Source: an uncultured Aureispira sp.
GTDB lineage: Bacteria; Bacteroidota; Bacteroidia; Chitinophagales; Saprospiraceae
Assembly (NCBI GenBank): GCA_905480485.1
Contig: CAJQQM010000028.1
Location: 1-38,664 of the forward strand
Length of the DNA stretch: 38,664 nucleotides
Reading direction: 5' to 3'
The stretch's first letter is position 1. Each line of letters begins with the position of its first letter. Positions 8,382 to 16,499 of this stretch are shown here, piece by piece. The notes under the pieces are model-generated. The model did not search any database, had not been told where the DNA came from, and worked only from the letters and a program-made list of their open reading frames with translations. Made by a program: the position numbers and the translations under genes.

Positions 8382-9662
8382 TTAGCTATTTTTGGATACT
8401 ACTTTATAAACCCGCTGCCCAATATCTTTGCGATAGAAATTATCTTGAAAAGATACTTTCGCACATTCATTGTAAGCCTTGTCAATTGCAGTAGCCAAGC
8501 TTGTCCCCTGTGCCACAACATTTAAAACACGCCCTCCGTTTGTCAAGACTTTTCCGTTTTCTATTTTGGTACCTGCATGAAATACGATTGCATCTTGCAC
8601 CTGATTCAATCCTTTTATTTCGTATCCTTTTTTGTAGGATTTGGGATAACCTCCCGAAACTTGAACTACATCGACAAAATACCCGGATTCAAACTCTAGG
8701 TCTATACTTGCTAATTCACCATCAAGACAGGCTTCTATTACTACCGCTAAATCAGTCTTGAGAGAGGGTAATAATACTTCCGTTTCGGGATCGCCAAACC
8801 GCACATTGTATTCCAACAATTCTGGACCATTTGTACCGATCATTATACCAAAATAAATGACGCCTTTATAATCCATCTTTTCGGCCTGAATACCGCGCAG
8901 CGTTGGTTGTACAATTTTTTCATCTATGGTAGCTGCTAATGCTTCATTCCAAAAAGGAACTGGACACATCACCCCCATCCCTCCGGTATTCGGTCCAGTA
9001 TCTCCATCGTTCAACTGTTTGTGGTCTTGAGAAGGTAACAATAATTTAATCGCATTCCCATCCGTAAAACCTATAATAGAGATTTCATCTCCTACTATTT
9101 TATCTTCTACCAAAAAAGGGCAACTTGCGCCATATTGCTGTTGCATCTCCTCTAAGGCATCTAAGGCTTCTTGAACATTATCGCAAACATAGACGCCTTT
9201 GCCTGCGGCCAAACCATCGTATTTAATCACCAAATCACCATCCATCTGATGTACTAAATCAAGGGCATCTTCTATATCGTTGAATGCTTGAAAGGAAGCG
9301 GTTGAGACCCCATGTTTTTGCATAAATTGCTTCGAAAACACCTTAGACCCCTCTAATTGTGCCGCTGCTTTGGTTGGCCCTAAAGCACGGATAGAGGTCT
9401 TGTTAAAAAAATCAACAATTCCTTCGGCCAAAGGGACTTCTGGCCCAACAAAAATATAGTCGATTTGATGAGTTTCGCAAAATGCTTTAATGGCATCAAA
9501 GTTGCCGATATCCATCGGATGACTGTTGGGTATTCCTCCGTTTCCGGGCAAAGTGAATACAGATTCTTGACCTAAGGTTTTGGCTAATTTCCAGGCGAGT
9601 GCATGTTCTCTGCCACCCGATCCTAAAATGGCTATTTTACTATTATGAATATTCGTTTGCAT
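8382..9662 (-). CDS. purD: Phosphoribosylamine-glycine ligase (GAR synthetase, PurD)
   Basis: ATP-grasp ligase joining glycine to phosphoribosylamine (second step). It is 426 residues, a normal length. The N-terminal motif is GSGGREHALAWKL (about 14-26). The ATP-grasp core includes VIKYDGLAAGKGVYVC, and the metal-binding region contains NTGGMGVMCPVP and LEYNVRFGDPETEVLLP, all diagnostic of PurD. It starts 13 bases after purB and abuts purN with no gap, so purB-purD-purN are evidently co-transcribed. Confidence 0.97.
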   Translation of the reverse strand: MQTNIHNSKIAILGSGGREHALAWKLAKTLGQESVFTLPGNGGIPNSHPMDIGNFDAIKAFCETHQIDYIFVGPEVPLAEGIVDFFNKTSIRALGPTKAAAQLEGSKVFSKQFMQKHGVSTASFQAFNDIEDALDLVHQMDGDLVIKYDGLAAGKGVYVCDNVQEALDALEEMQQQYGASCPFLVEDKIVGDEISIIGFTDGNAIKLLLPSQDHKQLNDGDTGPNTGGMGVMCPVPFWNEALAATIDEKIVQPTLRGIQAEKMDYKGVIYFGIMIGTNGPELLEYNVRFGDPETEVLLPSLKTDLAVVIEACLDGELASIDLEFESGYFVDVVQVSGGYPKSYKKGYEIKGLNQVQDAIVFHAGTKIENGKVLTNGGRVLNVVAQGTSLATAIDKAYNECAKVSFQDNFYRKDIGQRVYKVVSKNS

Positions 9663-9675
9663 GTTCTTTTTGAGA

Positions 9676-11055
9676 TTAATAATGTACTGCTGAAGCTTGA
9701 ATTGACTCTTTACTTGTCTTGATAACTAAATCACAAATGCGGACAGCATCGCCGATGTAATCAACAGACTCTAAGGCATAAATACGTTCTTTTGTTTTGG
9801 TATCTATATCCAAGCCCTTCACCAACTCCATCAACATCTCACGCGTTGGTTTCTGTCCGCGGGATATTTTCTTTAACAAGGTGTAAGGGTCATCTACGCC
9901 GACAATTTTAAGGATAGTTTGAATAGGTTCGGTAAGAAGTTCTGGGCTGTCCATTAAGGCCTGACGGCAAACAGATTCGTTAATTTTTAATTTATTCAAC
10001 CCGCGCATCAATTCAGTCATGCCCAAAGAAGCATAAGACAAAGCAGAACCCATATTACGCTGAACGGTGGAATCCGACAAATCCCGCTGCATTCTAGATT
10101 TTGACAATTTATCGGTTAAGAATCCGAGCATAGAATTAGCCAACATCATATTTCCTTCACTGTTTTCAAAGTTAATAGGGTTGACTTTGTGGGGCATTGT
10201 AGAAGAACCTACCTCGCCCGCTTTTACTTTTTCTGAAAATAAATTATTAGAGATATACAGCCAACAATCAACATCCAAATCGATAATGATATTGTTTAAT
10301 TGACGTGTCCAATTGAAGTAGGTTCCAAAAGTATCATGGTCCTCGATTTGAGTGGTACAAATATTAGGTTCTAAACCATGTTTGCGCAAAAAAGCATGCG
10401 CAAAGCTAAGCCAGTCATAGTCTGGAAATGCAGACAGCATAGCAGAATAATTGCCTACTGCACCATTGATTTTTCCCAAAAAGGTGAATTGTTTCAACTG
10501 TTTGTAAATTCGGGTCATTCGATTAATAAATACAGCAAACTCTTTCCCTGCAGTACTTGGTGATGCTTTTTGACCGTGCGTTCGACTCGGAAAAGGAATC
10601 CGTTTCCATTGTTCTGCCAATTCTATTAATTTGTTCAAGACAGTTTCTATCTGTGGCAAATGCTGCTGTTCGAGGTAGTCTTTGAGCATAAAATTGTAGG
10701 CCAAATTATTAACATCCTCCGAGGTTAGTGCAAAATGCAACATGTTAACATCTCGTAATTGTGTCCGTTCTCGCAGAAAAATTTCACAGGCTTTTACATC
10801 GTGATTGGTTACCGATTCAATTTCTTTTATACGCTGATAGTCGGCATCTGTAAAATGATCGATGCAATCTTGGATATTTGCTTTTTCTGTTGGGTTTAGT
10901 GGTTCAAATAAGCCTGCCTCGTCCAAGGCTAAAACATACAGTAATTCCACTTTACAACGATAGTACATTAAACCTTTTTCAGAAAAATAATTCCTGTGTG
11001 GTTTTAATTTATTGGCATAACGCCCATCTAATGGGGAAATCGCATCAATGATCAT
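9676..11055 (-). CDS. purB: Adenylosuccinate lyase (PurB), E. coli-like class
   Basis: Cleaves SAICAR to AICAR plus fumarate and adenylosuccinate to AMP plus fumarate. The start chosen is the ATG at 11055 (459 residues); a TTG two codons upstream is less likely. The N-terminus (MIIDAISPLDGRY) matches the E. coli-type class. RTHGQKASPSTAGKE (158-172) contains the conserved histidine. The fumarase/aspartase-superfamily signature is SSTMPHKVNPINFE (284-297). The product serves both the eighth step of IMP synthesis and AMP synthesis, although purA is not in the window. It lies 24 bases downstream of purC. Confidence 0.96.
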   Translation of the reverse strand: MIIDAISPLDGRYANKLKPHRNYFSEKGLMYYRCKVELLYVLALDEAGLFEPLNPTEKANIQDCIDHFTDADYQRIKEIESVTNHDVKACEIFLRERTQLRDVNMLHFALTSEDVNNLAYNFMLKDYLEQQHLPQIETVLNKLIELAEQWKRIPFPSRTHGQKASPSTAGKEFAVFINRMTRIYKQLKQFTFLGKINGAVGNYSAMLSAFPDYDWLSFAHAFLRKHGLEPNICTTQIEDHDTFGTYFNWTRQLNNIIIDLDVDCWLYISNNLFSEKVKAGEVGSSTMPHKVNPINFENSEGNMMLANSMLGFLTDKLSKSRMQRDLSDSTVQRNMGSALSYASLGMTELMRGLNKLKINESVCRQALMDSPELLTEPIQTILKIVGVDDPYTLLKKISRGQKPTREMLMELVKGLDIDTKTKERIYALESVDYIGDAVRICDLVIKTSKESIQASAVHY

Positions 11056-11079
11056 CTTCAATTCTTTTTTTTAATTTAA

Positions 11080-12276
11080 TTATTTATCTAATGCTGTTCT
11101 TAGTGCATGTAGGTTTAAGCCACGCAGTGCATCTTTGCTGTTGCTTGTAACGGGAACCGACATATGCGCATCAAGGGTTGGCTGCGTTTGCCCTAGGGCT
11201 ATTATGGCAACAGGTTCTATTGTTTGATTGTAGGTTGCGCTAAGTTCGTCGATATCTTCTAAAAGTACCAGCTGAACACAAAGGTCGTAAGCAGCCAATT
11301 CTTTCTCTAGGCGCGCAGCTTCACTTTTCTGACTAAGGTCATCCATAACAATAGCTACAACGGCTGATTTCAACACACCTGCTTTTACTAAATTGTGGTA
11401 AACACGTACTTTGGATGGCATATCTACTAAATAAAACACCTGCCCCGTAACCGTATTGTAAATCTCTTGATAACGATTGCTAGTTTCTGCTATAATTTCG
11501 GGAATCAACACCAAGGGTACTTCCCCATTCACTTTGTTAGACAACATCCACTGTCTCACAAATTCTTTGTCTATTTGCGCCACAGCTGTTGGGTTTTTGG
11601 CATAATCGTCAGCAGACCAAAACCGTGAAGAATCTGGGGTGTGCATTTCATCAATTATAATTAATTGCCCATTCAACAAACCAAATTCGTACTTCGTATC
11701 GACCAAAATAATACCTCGGTCTCTCAAAAATGTACTGGCAAAATTAAAAATCGCCAAGGCTTTTTCTTTCATTTGGTCGTAAATAGCGGCCGAAACTAGC
11801 CCGGCCCCTAAAATGCCTTGTTCGTCAATTTCGGTATCGTCTTCATCTTTGGTAGTAGGAGTCAAAATCGGATGTTCAAACCGTTGGTTTTTGACCATGC
11901 CATCTCCAACTGTTACACCGCTAAATGTACGTTGACCCGCTTCGTAGCCTCGCCACATCGAACCCGTTAGATAAGCCCGAACCACCATTTCTACCCGAAT
12001 TGGAACCGCCTCTTTAACCAAAGTAATGTAATCGTCAACTTGCTGAATAATATGATTGTCAACGATATGCTTCGTTTGATCAAACCAAAAATTGGCAATG
12101 CCGTTCAAAACAGCCCCTTTGGTTGGAATCGGTGTTTTGATTTTTTTGTTGAAAGCAGATATTCGGTCAGTTACCACAATCATTCTTGTTTGGTCGTCGA
12201 TTCGAATACTATCTCTAACCTTACCTCTGTGTAAGGTTTTGAGTTGCGGAGAATTAAATTTAGTTAAGCAATCCAT
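11080..12276 (-). CDS. purC: SAICAR synthetase (PurC) with extra C-terminal PurE-like remnant domain
   Basis: Ligates aspartate to CAIR (seventh step). ATG at 12276 gives 398 residues; an in-frame TTG ten codons upstream is possible but adds residues atypical of PurC. Core motifs: HRGKVRDSIR, VVTDRISAFN, VVRAYLTGSMWRGYEAG and DTKYEFGLLNGQLIIIDE. The core appears to end near residue 281 (ETSNRYQEIYNTVTGQVF). A further 117 residues follow. Within them, about 304-398 begin with SAVVAIVMDD and later contain PVAIIALGQTQ and MSVPVTS. These line up in order with the PurE elements VAIVMGSxSD, VIIAxAG and PVxGVPV, but the GSxSD and SAHR active-site motifs are absent. A vestigial or regulatory PurE-like domain is my inference. 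No purE or purK is found in the window. Confidence 0.92.
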   Translation of the reverse strand: MDCLTKFNSPQLKTLHRGKVRDSIRIDDQTRMIVVTDRISAFNKKIKTPIPTKGAVLNGIANFWFDQTKHIVDNHIIQQVDDYITLVKEAVPIRVEMVVRAYLTGSMWRGYEAGQRTFSGVTVGDGMVKNQRFEHPILTPTTKDEDDTEIDEQGILGAGLVSAAIYDQMKEKALAIFNFASTFLRDRGIILVDTKYEFGLLNGQLIIIDEMHTPDSSRFWSADDYAKNPTAVAQIDKEFVRQWMLSNKVNGEVPLVLIPEIIAETSNRYQEIYNTVTGQVFYLVDMPSKVRVYHNLVKAGVLKSAVVAIVMDDLSQKSEAARLEKELAAYDLCVQLVLLEDIDELSATYNQTIEPVAIIALGQTQPTLDAHMSVPVTSNSKDALRGLNLHALRTALDK

Positions 12277-12326
12277 AATTGATATAGTTGTCAAAAAGAA
12301 AGACAAAGCTTTCTAATGAATGAAAT

Positions 12327-13946
12327 TTAATGTTTGAAATGTCTGATACCTGTAAACACCATCGCTAATCCTAGTTTGTCGCAAGCAGCTATTACCGATT
12401 TGTCGCGAATAGAACCACCTGGCTGAACAATTTTGCGGATACCCGCCGCTGCCGCAATTTCAACATTGTCGGCAAATGGGAAAAAAGCATCTGAAATTAA
12501 CCATGATTTGCTCAATTCATCGGCTACATAAGCTTCAAAATCCGCGGCATCTCCCGTAAACTCGTTCTGAAGATTTTCTCTTGATTTTTCGATCGACAGC
12601 TTCGTGGCAATCAGGCGATTCGGCTGTCCTGCCCCCATCCCTAACAACTGCGCATAGCCTTCTTTAAATCGAACAATGGCAATTGAATTAGATTTGATCG
12701 TTTTGATGGCTCTAAGGCCAAACTCAATCAAAGGCTGTTCTAGTGTTAGATCAACCTGTTTAGTGCTTACTAAATCCATTTTGTCGTGTAGTTTCAGATC
12801 GGCATCCTGCACCAACAATCCACCATTCAAGTAACGGACGTCTTGCCCATTTTTTAATTGATTGATATCAAATTCAATAATACGTAAATTTTTATGCTGC
12901 TGTAAGTAAGCAAGTGCATCGGGTGCAAAAGAAGGGGCTATTACTACTTCCACAAATTTGCGTTGACTGCGATCGGGATGGTCTAATGCAAAAAATTGAA
13001 CGGTTTCTAAATCTAATTTTCGATTAAAGGCAATAATAGAACCAAAGGCAGATATAGGGTCGCCGGCCCAAGCCAAACGCAATAAGTCGGCTTGCTTGTC
13101 GCCCTCGCACAAACCACAAGGGTTGCTATGTTTGATAACCGAACAAGCTGGACGTTTGGCTTCTTTGATGGCTTCAAGTGCTCCGTTAATGTCTAAAATA
13201 TTATTAAAAGAAAGTGCTTTACCGTGCAATACATTCAAGTCATATAAGGTATTGTCTTCCCCATTTTGTTTGTAAAAATGAGCCGATTGATGGGCATTTT
13301 CTCCATATCGTAACGCTACTCCTTGACCAAAGCCCATTCTCATAGAATGAACGCCTATAGATTTGTCCATAGTCGTTGCAATTAGGGCATCATAATCAGC
13401 CGTGTGGTTAAACGCCTTACACATGAGCTGTTGTCTAAAATCTTGTGATAATGCACCATTGTTTTCCTCAAGCTGTTGAATAAGGGCGGTGTAGTCTTGT
13501 GGTTGCGTTACGGTAGCTACATATTTGAAATTTTTGGCTGCAGCGCGAATCATCGTAGGACCACCAATATCAATATTTTCAATCAGTGTATCAAAATCAG
13601 CCCCCTTCTCTAATACTTTCTGAAAGGGATATAGATTGCAGACCACTAGGTCAATTGCTTTAATGTTGAGTGCTGCAGCTTCGTCTGCATCTTTTTCACG
13701 ATCGAACAACAAGGCCGATTCTATATTAAAAGAGATCGTTTTCATGCGTCCTCCAAAAGCCTCGGGGTTGCCCGTTACTGTCGATATTTCGGTGGTTGCA
13801 ATTCCAGCATCCTCTAATTTTTTACGCGTACCTCCTGTAGAGATAATTTCACAGCCAATTTGCTGCAAGGCTGTTGCCAATTCAACAATACCTGTTTTGT
13901 CCGAAACGCTTAATAAAGCTCTTTTGATTGGAATCAATTGATGCAT
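12327..13946 (-). CDS. purH: Bifunctional AICAR transformylase / IMP cyclohydrolase (PurH)
   Basis: Catalyses the last two steps to IMP. It is 539 residues, slightly longer than the usual 505-530. The N-terminal IMP cyclohydrolase (MGS-like) domain shows LLSVSDKTGIVELA, ISTGGTRKKL, VVCNLYPFQKV and IENIDIGGPTMIRAAAKN. The C-terminal transformylase has the catalytic Lys-His in VIKHSNPCGLCEG and the usual ending VFTGIRHFKH. The region that is normally GRVKTLHPKxHGG reads GRMKTISFNIESALLFDRE. It keeps the lysine but not the histidine-containing stretch, which marks a PurH variant subgroup. Flanked by purC (downstream) and a glycosyltransferase gene (upstream). Confidence 0.96.
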   Translation of the reverse strand: MHQLIPIKRALLSVSDKTGIVELATALQQIGCEIISTGGTRKKLEDAGIATTEISTVTGNPEAFGGRMKTISFNIESALLFDREKDADEAAALNIKAIDLVVCNLYPFQKVLEKGADFDTLIENIDIGGPTMIRAAAKNFKYVATVTQPQDYTALIQQLEENNGALSQDFRQQLMCKAFNHTADYDALIATTMDKSIGVHSMRMGFGQGVALRYGENAHQSAHFYKQNGEDNTLYDLNVLHGKALSFNNILDINGALEAIKEAKRPACSVIKHSNPCGLCEGDKQADLLRLAWAGDPISAFGSIIAFNRKLDLETVQFFALDHPDRSQRKFVEVVIAPSFAPDALAYLQQHKNLRIIEFDINQLKNGQDVRYLNGGLLVQDADLKLHDKMDLVSTKQVDLTLEQPLIEFGLRAIKTIKSNSIAIVRFKEGYAQLLGMGAGQPNRLIATKLSIEKSRENLQNEFTGDAADFEAYVADELSKSWLISDAFFPFADNVEIAAAAGIRKIVQPGGSIRDKSVIAACDKLGLAMVFTGIRHFKH

Positions 13947-13983
13947 GTTATGATACTGATTAGTCTATTAATTAAAAAAATGG

Positions 13984-15516
13984 TTAGTTGATTCTTTTAT
14001 GTATGACCAAGGCATTTGAAACCAACGGTGGTTCAAAAAAATGTACCTCAGGAATTTCTCTATTTTGAAAAGGGCTATCCTCTACATTAAGTGCAAAGGC
14101 TTTAAAACTTTGCTGGTTTTTTTGAATATAATCGTGCAACCTGTATTGAATCTTTTGATCCATTTTATCAATCGCATTTCTTCGTACTATAATAAAATCA
14201 ATCGAATCAAGGTTGGCAGGTAAATCTCCGGCAAGCCCCCCATAAATACGGTTTTCTAGATAAAACTTGAGGGGTAAATCTCCAAATGAAATAGCTATAG
14301 AATCGTCAGGTTTGGCTTCTCGTTCCATAAAATTAATAATTGATTCCATTGGACCAATATAACGATTGGCACTTAATTCGTTGCAATAATTAAATAGCGC
14401 CCCTTTATAAAGAATGAGAAAGGCAAACACACTAAGTGGAATAGCCCAATAGCGCCTTCCCATCCATCCTGCTAATCGCCCTTTCAACAAGAGTGCAAAT
14501 GGTATAGTTGCACAAAGATAACGCAAGTAATACTCCGGAACTAATAAAGAAAGAGCAGCAATATTGCCAACAATGACTAAGCCAAACAACAGAAGTATAG
14601 GCTGGTTTTGAAGGCTTTTGAAAATTGATTTTGAAACCCCGCTAAAAAAACAGAAAAACAGGAAGACAACGATCCAAAGAGGCTCAAAAACATGTGTAAA
14701 AAAAGCACCTATATAACGCTTAAAGCCATACAAAACACCTTCTTGGGAAGAACCATCGACCAGCGTTTCTCCGTAAGGTGTATCGAGAATCCACCATAAA
14801 AAAGGCAAAGAAGGAAGCGCAACAATAGCTACTGCCAAACTTAATGCTTTGAAACGTGCTCGATTAAAGTACCAAGTGTACATCAAACAAGCAATCCACC
14901 AATTGAGTGTAAATAAATATTGACTTTGAAAAAATAAAAAAGAAGCAATAATAAAGTGTAAAAAGCCAATGCGTTTATTTTCTAAGATATCTAGAAAACC
15001 CCAAACAGCATAAACCGAAAAGAACATGACAGGCGCATAATATCGAGCCTGACGGACCAATAACAAAAACATAATATTGCTTAAAAAAGCAAAAGCAACA
15101 AAAAAAGCAGTTTTACGATCGGACCAAAGACGCAAAGAAAGGAAAAAACTAAGAAAAACCGTCGCTAGACCCAGTAGTGCAAAGGGTAAGCGGGCAGTAT
15201 AAGTACTAGCCTCGACAACAGAAAAGAAAAGTGCGACCCAATAAAACTGAAACCAGGGATGCAGCTTCCATTCATAATTTTGACCGTATTCGCGACCTTC
15301 TTGTTGAGAAAAGAAATTAAGGCCGTCTGTACCTTTAGGAATACCGTCAGTTAGGACTGTCTGTGCAACGCAAATAGTTTCTGCCTCATCTTGCCACAAC
15401 ATACAGTTGCCTAGGTTGGCTAACAACCAAAAGCTAGCAAATAGCGCAAGGATAGTTAGTCCTACATAGTAGTACACAAGGCTGATTTTTTTTGTATTTT
15501 CTAGCTTTTGTGCCAT
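13984..15516 (-). CDS. GT-C fold membrane glycosyltransferase (family 39/PMT-like)
   Basis: A 510-residue polytopic inner-membrane protein with about ten to twelve hydrophobic helices. The first periplasmic loop contains the acidic pair in MLWQDEAETICVAQ (D43-E44). Later come ARLPFALLGLATV and RQARYYAPVMFF. This acidic-loop, ARLP and R-Y arrangement is typical of PMT_2/ArnT-like glycosyltransferases that use polyprenyl-phosphate sugars. Donor and acceptor cannot be told from the sequence. A hydrophilic C-terminal portion of about 140 residues follows the last helices. It is inserted between purQ and purH in the same orientation, 37 bases from purH, although it has no evident purine role. It may share the transcript only by position. 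Confidence 0.75.
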   Translation of the reverse strand: MAQKLENTKKISLVYYYVGLTILALFASFWLLANLGNCMLWQDEAETICVAQTVLTDGIPKGTDGLNFFSQQEGREYGQNYEWKLHPWFQFYWVALFFSVVEASTYTARLPFALLGLATVFLSFFLSLRLWSDRKTAFFVAFAFLSNIMFLLLVRQARYYAPVMFFSVYAVWGFLDILENKRIGFLHFIIASFLFFQSQYLFTLNWWIACLMYTWYFNRARFKALSLAVAIVALPSLPFLWWILDTPYGETLVDGSSQEGVLYGFKRYIGAFFTHVFEPLWIVVFLFFCFFSGVSKSIFKSLQNQPILLLFGLVIVGNIAALSLLVPEYYLRYLCATIPFALLLKGRLAGWMGRRYWAIPLSVFAFLILYKGALFNYCNELSANRYIGPMESIINFMEREAKPDDSIAISFGDLPLKFYLENRIYGGLAGDLPANLDSIDFIIVRRNAIDKMDQKIQYRLHDYIQKNQQSFKAFALNVEDSPFQNREIPEVHFFEPPLVSNALVIHKRIN

Positions 15517-15602
15517 AAATGAGCGCGGATGAACATGAATACGATTCAGACAACTACACTAGGATTAACATAACTGTGTAAGATCAGCAAATGCTAGGCC
15601 TA

Positions 15603-16478
15603 TTAGCCCTTTGAATTGAGTTTATTCAGAAGCGATTTTTCCAAATCAGAGGTTTTGATTAAATGCAATCCATTGATATGATCTACTATATTTTGAAAGA
15701 TTTTTAACCCTTCCCCAGCTTCGTCAATATCAGATGATTGACGTTTGATTTGACCCCAATTTGGGTTGTTGTACAAACTCAAATACGCTTCAGGATGCGG
15801 CATCAAACCCAAGACTTGTCCACTTGGACTCGTCAAGCCGGCACAGTTCATATCGGCACCATTTGGATTGGCGGGATAAGCACTCGTAATCTCTCCGTCT
15901 GCTGTGCAATAACTCAAGCAATTCAAGTCGTGCTTTTTAACCGTCTCCCGCATCGCATCATCCATAAAGATAAGTTTGCCTTCGCCATGCCTTGCCGGCA
16001 GCGCTATCACATCTATATCTTGCAAAAATGGTGTTTTTGAGCTGTTGTTGACTTTGCAATATACCCACCTATCTTCAAACTTGGCTGAATTATTATTGCT
16101 CAAGGTTGCTTCTTGTTCGAACTGATGATTGGTATTGGGTAATAAGCCCATCCGTACGAGCATCTGAAAGCCGTTACAAACCCCTAAGATAAATTTACCG
16201 TCTGATAGAAACTGCTTAATTTCATCTAACAAAACCTTTCCAGAAGGCAATTTTTTATATTTTATTTTATTGGCCACCACTTTGCCTGAAGCCAAATCAT
16301 CTCCGAAAGAAAACCCTCCTGGAAAATTTAAAATATCATAATCGTGGATGGATACTTGACCCAATAGAATTTCATTTAAGTGGACAATCACTGCTTCTGC
16401 GCCTGCCAATTGATATGCAGCTGCCATTTCTTCTTCGCAGTTGATTCCAAAACCTGTTATAACAAGAGATTTTACCAT
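15603..16478 (-). CDS. purQ: FGAM synthase glutaminase subunit (PurQ)
   Basis: Class I glutamine amidotransferase that supplies ammonia to PurL for the fourth step. The nucleophile is C101 in GVCNGFQML, with H227 and E229 in GLMPHPEAYLS. NFPGGFSFGDDLASGKVVAN is the expected oxyanion-strand region. At 291 residues it is longer than the 220-230 residues of Bacillus PurQ, with an extended C-terminal helix-rich tail (after about 240) as in some separate PurQ subunits that partner long PurL proteins. It lies 21 bases after purL, consistent with co-translation of the complex. No free-standing purS was found; the long PurL carries its own PurS-like N-terminus. Confidence 0.95.
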   Translation of the reverse strand: MVKSLVITGFGINCEEEMAAAYQLAGAEAVIVHLNEILLGQVSIHDYDILNFPGGFSFGDDLASGKVVANKIKYKKLPSGKVLLDEIKQFLSDGKFILGVCNGFQMLVRMGLLPNTNHQFEQEATLSNNNSAKFEDRWVYCKVNNSSKTPFLQDIDVIALPARHGEGKLIFMDDAMRETVKKHDLNCLSYCTADGEITSAYPANPNGADMNCAGLTSPSGQVLGLMPHPEAYLSLYNNPNWGQIKRQSSDIDEAGEGLKIFQNIVDHINGLHLIKTSDLEKSLLNKLNSKG

Positions 16479-16499
16479 GTTACTTTGATTTAACGTGTT

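Noticed and set aside
12277-12306. TTG start adding ten residues to PurC
   Set aside because: The ATG at 12276 gives the usual PurC N-terminal length, and the added residues are not family-like.
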